DNA from: Tannerellaceae bacterium
Lineage (GTDB): Bacteria; Bacteroidota; Bacteroidia; Bacteroidales; Tannerellaceae
Reading direction: 5' to 3'
Length of the DNA: 63,058 bases
Assembly (NCBI GenBank): GCA_031257015.1
Contig: JAIRPK010000041.1
Span: 1 to 63,058 of the forward strand
The translations under genes and the position numbers were made by a program. This document shows, one piece after another, positions 17,116 through 26,992 of this stretch. The stretch's first letter is position 1. Every line of letters starts with the position of its first letter. The notes beneath the pieces were generated by a model. It did no database searches, was not told where the DNA came from, and was given only the letters and a program-made list of their open reading frames with translations.

Positions 17116-20100
17116 TTAAAATTTAACATTGACTCCAACCGAGTATGTGCGGTTAAGCGGGTATTTGCTGCCGTTCTCAACTTCGGGATCTCCCAAAGGC
17201 ATGTTGGAGAAGGTGAGCGTATTGTAGGAGTTGACGAATAATCTCAATCCGTCAATCTTTGCCTTTTGCAATAGTGCCGCAGGGAAAGTATATCCGAGTT
17301 CGACACTTTTCAGTCGCAAATATGCCGTGTTCCATGCCCAGAAGTTTGATTCCCATAGATTGAAGTTACGCTGACCGATGCCGTAATAAACCGAGGGGTA
17401 TTTGCCGGGCACCCATTCCTGCCATTTGGATGGATTGCTTTCATCGGCTCTATGCCAGCGGTCATAGTATGCAGTAAAACCGTTTATTGATCTTGCTCCG
17501 AAACCGGCGTATGCGTCATCACGGTCATCACCTACGCGGAAGTTTCTCCAGGCCATTCCTGCTCCCTGGAAGAGGATATTGAGATCGAAGCCCTTGTAAT
17601 CCGCTCCGATGCTGAAATTGTAGTTCAGTAGCGGCTTTACTCCTCCGTCATAATTAGTGTTGATGGCAATAGGGTGGAGGTCATTGTCGTCAATGATGCC
17701 GTCGCCGTTCCAGTCCTCGAATTTTAAATCGCCGGGATACATGTAGGAGTTGGCATTAGTAATGACGGGGCCTTGGAATATCTCGTCGAAGGAAATGTAC
17801 TGGCCGATTTGGTCGCGTCCCCAGATGATTTGATCCCAGCGTTCGGTTTTCTTGTTTCTCCATTTGTCGTAGGAATCAAGAGCGGCGGCTTCTTCGTTAT
17901 GCTTCAACATGGTGCGGCTCATGAAAATTCCTCCGGAAAGATTGTATCCGAAGTCGTTGAGTTTGTTGCGATGCGATAGCGTTATTTCAAATCCGTCCGT
18001 CCGCTTGCTGTTCAGGTTTTCCTGCGGCATGTTTGCTCCGACTACGCCGGGCAAGGCTTCTGCGCGAGTAGCCAATAATCCGGTCTGATCGCGGCGATAA
18101 ACATCGGCAACAAGTCCAAGCTTGCCGTTCCACAATTCGACGTCGATACCGATGTCGCTCATTGTGGATGTCGACCATGTTACAAGTTCGTTAGGTATGC
18201 CGCGCGATGTGGCCGAATTAACTTGTGCATTATCGAAGAGATAATAGTTGGCGGCATAGTTATAGCCGGTCAGGTATTGATAGGAAGATGTTCCCTCGTC
18301 GCCGGTTTGTCCCCACGATGCTCGCAGTTTGAGATTGTTGATAAAGCTGATGCCGTCCTTGATGAATCCTTCTTCCGATATGCGCCAGCCTGCGGAAACA
18401 ACAGGGAAGAAACCCCATTGATGTCCGGGAGCGAATCGTGATGAACCGTCGTAACGGAAGCTGAACTCGGCAAGATACTTTGATTCGTAATCATAAGTAA
18501 AGCGGCCGATGAATCCCTTGTTGGCATAATGAAGAAGAGTCTCCCTTGCCTCGGTTGTCTGGTCTGCATCGCGCCAGTCAACCCTGCCGGTCAATTGGTA
18601 GGTCATTTCACCTGTGCGGCTGGCTGCAAAGAGCTGATCGACGGACGTGAGAACTACGGCACGCTCGGCCCCGAAGTTGTCGGCCTGCCGGTCGCTTTCT
18701 TCATAAACAAGGCTTGCGCCTACGGTGTGAACTTTGTTGAACGTCTTATTGTAGTTCAGCGAAAGCTGGAGCAATGATTTCTCCTCGCCTACCCACAAGC
18801 GCGACATTGGATTGTAAGTATTGATGTTCGGAGTTCCGTTCGCTTCGTAAGTCGTATATGCGTGACGGAAGATTTTCCATTCGCCTTCGTCGTAGTCATA
18901 ACTGTACATTCCTCTTGCAGTCAATCCGTCGATGCCGGGTATTTGATATTCGAGGGCAAGGTTGGTCTGGGCGATGCGCTCCTTGTTCCAGTTATATCCG
19001 CTTTCGGCACGGGTGAGCATGACGGGATTGGAAGAATGAGGTTTGTTCGGATCGTTATCGACATATTCGGGATATATCGGTGGCGCTCCGAAAACTCCGC
19101 GGCTCATAACGCGCCATGTTCCTTCGGGCTGCTGATGGCGCTGGTCAGTCGAAAGATTAAGGAATACCTCTGCCTTCAGCCGGTTGGTAAGCCTTGCAGT
19201 AACGTTGGAGCGAAGGTTGAAGCGGTTGTACCATAGCGTTCCGCTCTTGAACCATCCTTCTTGGTCGAAGTAGCCCATGTTTACATAATAGTCGATCTTG
19301 TCCGTGCTTCCGCTGGCTCCGAAGCTGTGCGACTGAACAAGCGGATTGTCCTTGACGATAGCGGCGAGCCAGTCGGTTGATGTTTTCGTTCCGTTTTCGT
19401 ATTCCGCAAAGTGCGACGGCTGATAGGGCAGCATGGCGGCTGTCGTGGCTGAGCCGTTATTGGCAGCTTTCTCGTTGGACATGCGCATGTATTGCGTTGC
19501 GTCCATAAGCTCGGCATTGAGCATCATGTTCTGTACGCCGACATAGTTGTTGTACTCGAAGCTGAACTTCTTCTTTCCGCCGCCTTTCTTCGTTGTGATA
19601 AGGACGACGCCGTTGGCTGCCCTTGATCCGTAAACTGCGGCCGAAGCATCCTTCAATACTGAGACTGATTCTATTTCATTCTCGTCCAGGCGAGCCATAT
19701 TGTCGCGTGGAACTCCGTCGATGACAATCAGCGGTCGCCCCATTCCGCGAATATTGAAGTCGGTATTGAACGTTCCCGGCTCGGAAGACTTTTGATTCAC
19801 CTTCACGCCGGTCATGCGTCCCATCAAGGCGTTCTGGATGTTTCCCGTCTTTGTTTTAATCAGCTCCTCGTTGGTCAGCGCGGATACAGCCCCGGTCAGC
19901 GTCGCCTTCTTTTGCGTACCATAGCCGACAACGACAACGTCCGATAAAACATTTTCATTCTCAACCAGAGTTACCTTAATCTGCTGCTGATTGCGCACAG
20001 GTATTTCCTGCGTGGCAAAGCCGACGTAAGTAATAACCAGCACGTCATTAGGATTCACGTCCAACGCAAACTTGCCGTCCATGTCGGAGATAATGCCCTT

Positions 20101-20280
20101 CGTCGTGCCTTTCACAGATATGTTCGCACCGATAATCGTTTCGCCCTGCGCATCGACTATCGTTCCGGCTATTCTCCTTCCGCCCTGCGCGAACAGGAAG
20201 AAGGGAAGACATAAAACACATATTAATAAGAGCGCTTTTCTAAAGCTGCTCATAATCATTGAATTTATGATTTTATTCAT
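17116..20280 (-). CDS. SusC/RagA-family TonB-dependent transporter (locus 1)
   Basis: 1,054 residues. After a signal peptide (cleavage after LFAQ) comes a carboxypeptidase-regulatory-like domain (GTIVDAQGETIIGANISVKG), the SusC signature DVVVVGYGTQKKATLTGAVS (TonB-box region), a plug domain (SVLKDASAAVYGSRAANGVVLITTKKG) and a 22-strand barrel ending VGVNVKF. No STN domain is present, so it is not a FecR-type transducer. It imports large nutrients across the outer membrane with energy from TonB. Alternative start at 20253. It is paired with the following susD. No matching copy of the inverted operator found at loci 2 and 4 was seen upstream. Confidence 0.94.
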   Translation of the reverse strand: MNKIINSMIMSSFRKALLLICVLCLPFFLFAQGGRRIAGTIVDAQGETIIGANISVKGTTKGIISDMDGKFALDVNPNDVLVITYVGFATQEIPVRNQQQIKVTLVENENVLSDVVVVGYGTQKKATLTGAVSALTNEELIKTKTGNIQNALMGRMTGVKVNQKSSEPGTFNTDFNIRGMGRPLIVIDGVPRDNMARLDENEIESVSVLKDASAAVYGSRAANGVVLITTKKGGGKKKFSFEYNNYVGVQNMMLNAELMDATQYMRMSNEKAANNGSATTAAMLPYQPSHFAEYENGTKTSTDWLAAIVKDNPLVQSHSFGASGSTDKIDYYVNMGYFDQEGWFKSGTLWYNRFNLRSNVTARLTNRLKAEVFLNLSTDQRHQQPEGTWRVMSRGVFGAPPIYPEYVDNDPNKPHSSNPVMLTRAESGYNWNKERIAQTNLALEYQIPGIDGLTARGMYSYDYDEGEWKIFRHAYTTYEANGTPNINTYNPMSRLWVGEEKSLLQLSLNYNKTFNKVHTVGASLVYEESDRQADNFGAERAVVLTSVDQLFAASRTGEMTYQLTGRVDWRDADQTTEARETLLHYANKGFIGRFTYDYESKYLAEFSFRYDGSSRFAPGHQWGFFPVVSAGWRISEEGFIKDGISFINNLKLRASWGQTGDEGTSSYQYLTGYNYAANYYLFDNAQVNSATSRGIPNELVTWSTSTMSDIGIDVELWNGKLGLVADVYRRDQTGLLATRAEALPGVVGANMPQENLNSKRTDGFEITLSHRNKLNDFGYNLSGGIFMSRTMLKHNEEAAALDSYDKWRNKKTERWDQIIWGRDQIGQYISFDEIFQGPVITNANSYMYPGDLKFEDWNGDGIIDDNDLHPIAINTNYDGGVKPLLNYNFSIGADYKGFDLNILFQGAGMAWRNFRVGDDRDDAYAGFGARSINGFTAYYDRWHRADESNPSKWQEWVPGKYPSVYYGIGQRNFNLWESNFWAWNTAYLRLKSVELGYTFPAALLQKAKIDGLRLFVNSYNTLTFSNMPLGDPEVENGSKYPLNRTYSVGVNVKF

Positions 20281-20760
20281 GATAATAAATTTCTAATAAT
20301 ACATTTTCACTCGTTTACTCTTTACTGCGGTTTTTAATTCTATCCAAATTTCGGGGATTGGTTTTTCGGTTATGTCTGTTTACTGGTTCATTCTCATAAG
20401 CTCATTCTTCTAATTTTTCAACATTCAGATTATTGCACAAAAAATGAAGAGCAAATCGTCATTGGATTGACGCTCGCTCTCCCATCAAGCAAATAAGGAC
20501 TTCCTCCAACATAAATACACCGCCTCGCAAGCATTTATTGTTTGAGATGCTTGCGAACGGCCATATTTTGCATGTATGATTGTGAAATTCGTTTTTCATG
20601 TCCCTACATAGATTTAATTGTTTCCAGTGGCAAATAAACACTATCGACAGGAAAAAAAAGCCATCCTAAATCGACATTCGTATGCTCAAAATCGACGAGT
20701 TGCAATAATTCAGTCAGTAAAAGAGCGGTCAGTTATTTTTCGGGAAGCATGGCGTACATA

Positions 20761-21220
20761 AACGAAGACCCCAACTTTTTCCGTCTGACGGTTTCGTAAC
20801 TATGCGAAAGCCCCAACCTCTTCCGTCTGACGGTTTCGTAACTATGCAAAAGCTTCAACCTCTTCCGTCTGATGGTTTTGTAACTATGCAAAAGCTCCAA
20901 CCTTTTCCGTCTGACGGTTTTGTAACTATGCAAAAGCTTCAACCTTTTCCGTCTGAGTGTTTCGTAACTATGCAAAAGCTCCAACCTTTTCCGTCTGATG
21001 GTTTTGTAACTATGCGAAAGCTTCAACTTTTTTCGGCGGATGGTTTCGTAACTATGCAAAAGTCCCAACCTTTTCCGTCTGATGGTTTTGTAACTATGCA
21101 AAAGCTTCAACTTTTTTCGGCTGATGGTTTCGTAACTATGCGAAAGCTTCAACCTTTTCCGTCTGATGGTTTTGTAACTATGCGAAAGCTTCAACTTTTT
21201 TCGGCGGATGGTTCTTCATG
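20761..21220. repeat. Tandem array D: 11 units of 42 bp (two 21-bp halves)
   Basis: Eleven units repeat at exact 42-bp spacing between the two leftward SusC/D loci. Each unit has a half containing CCGTCTGACGG (a palindrome around one T, partly degenerate in some copies, for example CGGCGGATGG) and a half with TTTCGTAACTATGCGAAA (5-bp inverted arms, varying as TTTTG/CAAAA). Long frames of repeated 14-residue peptides on both strands result from the multiple-of-three period and are not treated as genes. The stretch from 20281 to 20760 holds only the upstream region of susC locus 1 with no gene visible. Confidence 0.9.
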
Positions 21221-21293
21221 AGGTTGAACCCGCGGTCCTGGCAGTATGGGAGTTTCATGCCAGATGAGACCGTCGTGCGCCTGATCATTCAAG

Positions 21294-21357
21294 GAATAAA
21301 AACGAAGACACGGAATGGCGAAGGTTGTGTGGGGGTTGCTTCGCGGCTCCGTGTCTT
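21294..21357 (-). terminator. Long hairpin after susD locus 2, probable terminator
   Basis: Perfect 10-bp inverted arms AAGACACGGA (21305-21314) and TCCGTGTCTT (21348-21357) enclose inner arms GCGAAG and CTTCGC. Read leftward, a T-rich tract follows. It lies about 45 bases past the susD stop at 21402. It may also be a dispersed hairpin repeat used as a terminator. Confidence 0.55.
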
Positions 21358-21401
21358 TGCGCTGGGGGGAGGAGAGGGATTAGTTCCGATGGGACATCTT
21401 T

Positions 21402-23264
21402 TTATTGGTAGCCTGGGTTTTGAATAAGGGTAAGGTCTCTGTTCAGTTCATCACGATGGATTGGCAGGTAATAACATTTGTCGTTCCAGGTTCTTTTTTC
21501 TTCTGTTACGGGTGTGACTGTGTATGTGTAATCCCATCGGGTTTCATCGTGTTCGTACCTGGCTTGTTTGCCGACGCCGGGTTTGAGGGTTGCGGTTACT
21601 TTTATTCCGTTGAGGCTGTTCAGGCCGGGAGCATCTTTTCCGAGCAGCCATCTGCGGATGTCCCAGTAGCGATGTTCTTCAAACATAAATTCCAATCGAC
21701 ATTCTTTTTGGAATATCCTGGTTAGTTCATTTTTGTCGGTCGTCGTTACCGTCGGGAGATTAACTCGCTGACGAAGCATGTTGAGATATTTCCTGGCTTC
21801 GTCCAGTTCGTTCAAACCGATGCAGGCTTCGATATAGCATTTGATTACTTCGGAATAACGGATGAAGGGGAAGAGGCAGTTTATTCGGTTTCGATGGTCA
21901 TCGCTCGCCGGGTGTATGAACTTTTTCAGGTAATAGCCTGTATAACCGGCGTTCCATGTTTCTCCTCCTCCTGTTCGTGTATCCATGCCGGAGTAATATT
22001 CCGATTCTCCTTGAGCAGGATCGGTTTGGTAGTATCCGGTTTGGATTGTTCCTGTCGGTTCGACGGCAGCATAATCGGTCGGTCGTTGGATCCATTTCAT
22101 GCCGTCGTGCAAGATGGAGGCATAGAAGCGTGCTTCTCGCTTTTTGTATGGAGCGGCCTTGTGCTCCGGGTTAGACCAGCTAAACTGCGTTCCATCTTCC
22201 ATGTCATAAGCGTCAACAAGGTCTTGAACGGGAGTATTTCCTCCCCAGGCGTGATAGCCTGAAGGTCCGTTGAATATTGGCATTTTTGTTCCGCTTTCAT
22301 CTTTTGTGCTGATGAAGTAACGCGAGAAAATATTTTCTTCGTTTTCTTTAGAGAAAGCAGCCCAAATGGCTTGTGCCTTATCTTCGTTTGAGAGTCCTTC
22401 TCCTCCATAACTTGTGAGTCCGTGTCCCATAGGGTTGTCCATAAGAGCCTTGGCGGCAGCTTTGGCGGCTTTCCATCTGTCTTCGCGCGAACCTTTGGTG
22501 TAGAATATCAATTCTTTGTTTGCGTATGAGGCAAAGATTGGGACTTTGGCCGTTGCCGTAGCCTGGTCGTGAAGGTCGCAGGCGGCATCGGACAATACTC
22601 GTGCTTTGAGGGCAAGTACGGCTGCAAGAGTGGCGCGTCCTTTTGCTGTATTGGCGAACGTTCTTTCTTTCAAAAGCTCTGCGGCATTGTCGAGGTCTTT
22701 TACTATCTGGTCGATACAATCATTGTAAGATGAGCGCGGCAGACTGAAATCCGGGTCGGTTGCCTGTGTAAGTCTTAACTGGAGTGGAATACCTCCATAG
22801 CCTCTGGTAAGTCGATGGAAGAAGTAGGCTCTGAGGAAATAAGCTTCGCCTTTAAGTTGCGTTTTGTAGCTCTGCTCGAATGTTGCCTTATCCACGTTTT
22901 CTATAAAGTCATTGCACGAGCGAATGTTTTTATATAATCGTTCCCATTGATGTCCGCTTTGAGTTTTTCCGAACCATCCGATGTTGGTTTCCGTTATAGC
23001 GCCAGCATTTGTTTCGCGAAATTCCCTGCCGTGTACAAACATGGCTTCGTCGCAGGCAGAGGCTTGTAGTTCTTCCGTGAATCCTGCATCTTGAAATGTA
23101 AAATAGATGTCATACATGTATGCTTCCGCCAGGACGCTTTCTTCCCAAAGTGCGCTTGCCGTTATTTCCGTTTGCGGCGACGTGTTCAGGAAATCATCAT
23201 TGCAGGCGCTTAAAAGCATAAGTGGGAGAAGAGCGAGAATTATTTTTTTATGTTTCATATCCAT
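21402..23264 (-). CDS. SusD/RagB-family nutrient-binding lipoprotein (locus 2)
   Basis: 620 residues. Lipobox LSAC (Cys21), then NDDFLNTSPQTEIT, the common SusD N-terminus. SusD helices include GEAYFLRAYFFHRLTRGYGG near residues 139-158 and the C-terminal KECRLEFMFEEHRYWDIRRW near 529-548, ending LIQNPGYQ. It binds ligand for the partner SusC at the surface. Five bases separate it from susC upstream in the leftward operon. Its coding sequence is visibly more A/T rich than the loci around 32-47 kb, so the locus may have a different history. No degrading enzyme is adjacent. Confidence 0.93.
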   Translation of the reverse strand: MDMKHKKIILALLPLMLLSACNDDFLNTSPQTEITASALWEESVLAEAYMYDIYFTFQDAGFTEELQASACDEAMFVHGREFRETNAGAITETNIGWFGKTQSGHQWERLYKNIRSCNDFIENVDKATFEQSYKTQLKGEAYFLRAYFFHRLTRGYGGIPLQLRLTQATDPDFSLPRSSYNDCIDQIVKDLDNAAELLKERTFANTAKGRATLAAVLALKARVLSDAACDLHDQATATAKVPIFASYANKELIFYTKGSREDRWKAAKAAAKALMDNPMGHGLTSYGGEGLSNEDKAQAIWAAFSKENEENIFSRYFISTKDESGTKMPIFNGPSGYHAWGGNTPVQDLVDAYDMEDGTQFSWSNPEHKAAPYKKREARFYASILHDGMKWIQRPTDYAAVEPTGTIQTGYYQTDPAQGESEYYSGMDTRTGGGETWNAGYTGYYLKKFIHPASDDHRNRINCLFPFIRYSEVIKCYIEACIGLNELDEARKYLNMLRQRVNLPTVTTTDKNELTRIFQKECRLEFMFEEHRYWDIRRWLLGKDAPGLNSLNGIKVTATLKPGVGKQARYEHDETRWDYTYTVTPVTEEKRTWNDKCYYLPIHRDELNRDLTLIQNPGYQ

Positions 23265-23269
23265 ACTTA

Positions 23270-26200
23270 TTAAAAGGTTACAGTAAAGCCAATATTAAAT
23301 ATTTGAGGCATGGGAATCCGTGTGCCGTTAGCTTGTGCCATTTCCGGATCCAGGTCTTTTGATGGAGAGAACGTCATTAGGTTTTGCCCGTTGGCGAACA
23401 CTCTCATGTAGGAGAAATACTTGGTCTTATTAACAATGTTCTTAGGAATAGAATACCCTATTTCCATGTTTTTTAATCTCAGGTAGCTGGTACTCTGCAT
23501 CCAATAAGTATTTGAGCCTGCTGCTGTGCCGTCCCAATAAAATTCTCCACGTTTATGCAGGCGTGGATGTTCGCTGGTTGGGTTATCGACCGACCAGTGA
23601 TTGTCGTAAACGGATTTAAGATAGTTTCCTATTTCTCCTGAATCGAAATAGACTTTAGCCCAGCTGTCTGCTGCTCCCTGGAAAAGGAAGCTCATGTCAA
23701 ACTGTTTCCATTGCAGAGTTGCGTTTAGTCCGTAAACCCATTTCGGTTCATTGTTTTTGTCCATGCGTACTCTGTCGTCCGGTGTAATTATTCCGTTATT
23801 GTCAACATCCTTGAATTTCATGTCTCCCGGTTGCAGATTCGCATCGCTTGTAATGCCGCTGTAATCCGGACGATGTTCTTTATCATTGATTTCATTCCAG
23901 TCTTTAAATACTCCGTCGAAGATGTAATAAAGGTCTGTGTTCATGGGATGTCCGGTTGATTTTTGCCAGTCTTTGGCTCCTGCGGCTTCGTCCCAGAATA
24001 TAATTGTGTTCTTTGCATATCCACCGGTAGCAGAAAGGCGGTAAGAGAAATCTTTGCCTATTGCATCATTCCATTCTACTTTGAAGTCGAATCCAGTATT
24101 GTTTACTTTTCCGATATTCTCTGCGGGAAGAGTCAATCCTGCAGTTTGCGGAACTGAGGCATTTCTTCTCCAGAGGATGTTGGAGCGTCTGTTTTTAAAA
24201 TAGTCCGCTTCAAAATACAGCCTGTTGTTAAGCGTCCGCCCTTCTATTCCTATGTTCATGTTTGAGGCGACCTCCCATGTGATATTATTATTTGGGAAAC
24301 GGCTGGCGCGAAGGCCTTGCTTGTCTTCATTGTTGATAATATATCCCCATTCATAATAATAAGTTGCCAGGTATTGATACTCCTGCAATTTATCGTCAAA
24401 CCATACCTGGTCGTTACCCATCTGCCCCCATGAGCCGCGTATTTTGAAATAATCCAGGAAAGAGAGTTTTTCTTTCCAGAAAGGTTCTTCGGAAATACGG
24501 TATCCGACCAATACGCCGGGGAAGAATCCATAACGTTTATCCTCCGGAAACATGTATGAAGCGTCATAGCGCCAGTTAAACTCTGCGAGATACTTCTCCT
24601 GATAATTGTAGGCTACACGTCCGAAGTAATTCAATCGCGCTCTTTCCCAGTTTTTTTTCCAGTCGCCGCTGCCGTTGGATTTTTCCTTATCGCCTCCGGC
24701 CTTAAATATCTGTACTGCATTAGATATGAAATATCTTCTGGAAGCTTCGAAGTAGGAGTTGTCTGCCAAATCTTTTTCCGTGCCGGCAACGACTGCAATG
24801 CTATGATTTCCGAATTTCCTGTCGTAGTTCAAAATGGCACTTGTAACCATGTTGGTTTGGTCTTCGGAGAACATATCTAATTTGGAGTCTGGCGAGGAAG
24901 GATAGCTTAATGCTTTCACCAGCTTAGGCGTAACGCCATCGTCTTCATAAGTTTTCTTATCCCAGTCATACAAATACCAGGCTTGGAACCATTTCTTTCG
25001 GTGCTGGAGATATTTGTCATAAGAAACGGTCAGATTAAGTTTCAGTCCTTTAATCCAAGGCTGAGATATTTCCAGATTGGCATTAGTCTGAATATAGTAG
25101 CGTTTATCCCTGTCATATCCTGTTTCGCTTGATGCAGCTATTACAGGATTACGTCCGTATTCTTGCGCAGGCCCAGGTAATCCGTTAGGCCAAAAGCCAG
25201 GATCTGTCGGACGTCCTCGAACGGTAAACCACAATATGTCGCCTGCACCTTGACTGGGGAAATTTCTGTTTTCTTGTCGCCCCATCAGATTAACGCCTAC
25301 CTTCATCCATTCGTTTAATTCTGCGTTCAAGTTGATGCGCAAGCTGTATTGTTTATAATCGTTGGCGGAATTTTTCCAGTAGCCATCTTGGGATGTATAT
25401 CCGAAACTGGCAAAGTAGTTCGACTTGTCTGTTCCGCCTTCTATCGTTGCATTATGTATGCTTTGAGGAGACCAATCAGCATAAGTTTCTTTGAACCAAT
25501 CCGTGTTGGGGTATCTCCAAGGGTCGGAACCATCCTTATACTTTTGTATTTCTTCAGGAGTTTTCCACAATGTTGGAGGAGGAGCTGACGGATTATAATT
25601 GGGTGATGTCGGATTAACCATTGCACTATTCACAATCAACTCATTCCTCATCTCTGCATATTGAGCGGCATCAGCCATTTTTGGCAACATGCCCGGACGC
25701 CCCCATCCTTGGTTGAAAGAATAGGAAAGCTCCGGCTTTTTGGATGCTTTTCCTTTTTTTGTTGTTATAAGGATAACTCCGTTGGCTGCACGGGCACCAT
25801 AAATGGCTGCAGCTGCATCTTTAAGCACTGACATGTTTTCGATTTCGTTTGGATTTAAGCGTTCCAAACCTCCTGCTCTTGCCGCAACACCGTCAATAAC
25901 AACAAGAGGATCATTATTTCCTAAAGTGTTCGAGCCTCTGATGCGAATTGTTGTTTCATCATAACCTGGTTCGCCGGAGCGCTGAAAAGTGACAACGCCC
26001 GATAATCGGCCTGCGATAGCGTTAGAAAGGTTTGCCGTAGGCGTCTTAACCAAGTCCATTCCTTTTACTGTTGATACGGAACCAGTAACAGTTTCTTTTC
26101 GTTGTGTCCCATATCCAACAACAACAATCTCTTCCAAGTTCTTAGTGTCCTCTTTGAGGATTACGTTTAATCTACGCTGACTGCCGACGGTAATCTCTTG

Positions 26201-26485
26201 TGAAAGGAAACCCACATAAGAGAAGGCGATGACAGATTGTGCGCCTGGAACCTGAAGCGTGAAATTCCCGTCAATATCCGTGACCACGCCTATGGTAGTT
26301 CCCTTCACTTGTACGCTCACGCCGATTAAAGGCTCGTTGTTCGTGTCTGTAACTTTCCCCTGTATGGAAATGTTTTGAGCATAGAGAGAGGTCGTACATA
26401 ATAATAAGAATAAGGCAATAATGCCTGCAATACGTCTTTGCATACTACATGTTTTTGAATGTTTGTTTAAATGATAGAATCTCAT
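23270..26485 (-). CDS. SusC/RagA-family TonB-dependent transporter (locus 2)
   Basis: 1,071 residues. Possible starts at 26485 and 26443 (Met-Gln-Arg-Arg before the hydrophobic signal core); cleavage likely after SLYAQ. Then a carboxypeptidase-regulatory-like domain (GKVTDTNNEPLIGVSVQVKG), EEIVVVGYGTQRKETVTGSV, a plug (SVLKDAAAAIYGARAANGVI) and the barrel ending NIGFTVTF. No STN domain. It is the importer of a leftward susC-susD operon whose upstream region holds a pair of inverted operator-like sites shared with locus 4, and whose nearest regulator gene is the AraC protein next door. Confidence 0.94.
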   Translation of the reverse strand: MRFYHLNKHSKTCSMQRRIAGIIALFLLLCTTSLYAQNISIQGKVTDTNNEPLIGVSVQVKGTTIGVVTDIDGNFTLQVPGAQSVIAFSYVGFLSQEITVGSQRRLNVILKEDTKNLEEIVVVGYGTQRKETVTGSVSTVKGMDLVKTPTANLSNAIAGRLSGVVTFQRSGEPGYDETTIRIRGSNTLGNNDPLVVIDGVAARAGGLERLNPNEIENMSVLKDAAAAIYGARAANGVILITTKKGKASKKPELSYSFNQGWGRPGMLPKMADAAQYAEMRNELIVNSAMVNPTSPNYNPSAPPPTLWKTPEEIQKYKDGSDPWRYPNTDWFKETYADWSPQSIHNATIEGGTDKSNYFASFGYTSQDGYWKNSANDYKQYSLRINLNAELNEWMKVGVNLMGRQENRNFPSQGAGDILWFTVRGRPTDPGFWPNGLPGPAQEYGRNPVIAASSETGYDRDKRYYIQTNANLEISQPWIKGLKLNLTVSYDKYLQHRKKWFQAWYLYDWDKKTYEDDGVTPKLVKALSYPSSPDSKLDMFSEDQTNMVTSAILNYDRKFGNHSIAVVAGTEKDLADNSYFEASRRYFISNAVQIFKAGGDKEKSNGSGDWKKNWERARLNYFGRVAYNYQEKYLAEFNWRYDASYMFPEDKRYGFFPGVLVGYRISEEPFWKEKLSFLDYFKIRGSWGQMGNDQVWFDDKLQEYQYLATYYYEWGYIINNEDKQGLRASRFPNNNITWEVASNMNIGIEGRTLNNRLYFEADYFKNRRSNILWRRNASVPQTAGLTLPAENIGKVNNTGFDFKVEWNDAIGKDFSYRLSATGGYAKNTIIFWDEAAGAKDWQKSTGHPMNTDLYYIFDGVFKDWNEINDKEHRPDYSGITSDANLQPGDMKFKDVDNNGIITPDDRVRMDKNNEPKWVYGLNATLQWKQFDMSFLFQGAADSWAKVYFDSGEIGNYLKSVYDNHWSVDNPTSEHPRLHKRGEFYWDGTAAGSNTYWMQSTSYLRLKNMEIGYSIPKNIVNKTKYFSYMRVFANGQNLMTFSPSKDLDPEMAQANGTRIPMPQIFNIGFTVTF

Positions 26486-26621
26486 GTTTATTTAATTGAT
26501 TAAAAATAAGGATGTAACAAAAAGGCGAGATACTGATTTTCTCCCTTTAAAATGATAAAAAAAACGTCATTTTACATAAGCTTAATATTTTAAGTATTAG
26601 ACAATTATATTCTGTTTTTTC

Positions 26622-26654
26622 TTGTCAGTTTAAACGTCCCTTTTCACTGACAAT
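26622..26654. promoter_or_regulatory. Operator-like site, proximal half of the locus 2 pair
   Basis: Leftward reading gives TTGTCAGTGAAAAGGG followed by ACGTTTAAACTGACA. It is the inverted counterpart of the site at 26793-26823, matching at about 27 of 31 bases, and lies about 140 bases before the susC start. It also contains internal inverted arms TTGTCAGT and ACTGACAA. Confidence 0.6.
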
Positions 26655-26792
26655 TTTTTAGCTGTTTTTCCTTTTTTTCTTCACTGGCTCCATTTTTCTT
26701 AAAGTGGAGCTTAAACCGTGTTTTTCAATTTATTCCATATTGTTGTTGGAATGTTGTGCTCTTCTGACAACTTATGCTAAACTGTCATTTTC

Positions 26793-26823
26793 ATTGTCAG
26801 TGAAAACGGACGTTTAAATTGTC
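26793..26823. promoter_or_regulatory. Operator-like site, distal half of the locus 2 pair
   Basis: Rightward reading gives TTGTCAGTGAAAACGG then ACGTTTAAATTGTCA. The first 22 bases match the site at 49721 (upstream of susC locus 4) at all but one position. It stands between the susC locus 2 promoter region and the end of the araC-type gene. Confidence 0.6.
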
Positions 26824-26992
26824 AATGCGCAAATATAAAATAAAAAAAACATATCGAAGGATTTTTTATATTTTTTGTTCTTCGTCATGTATAAAACAAC
26901 TTTCTGAAAAACCCCATAACGCTTTCCAGAACAACGATTGTGAGTTTTATCAAATGTAAATTTAACCGTTAAACTCAGTTTCAGCCGTGCGG

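Noticed and set aside
20459..20641. 60-residue leftward frame upstream of susC locus 1
   Set aside because: No signal, domain or operon link; more likely untranslated upstream DNA.
20733..21221. 153- and 139-residue frames in array D
   Set aside because: Both strands are open with the same 14-residue period; this is a DNA repeat effect and not evidence for a repeat protein.
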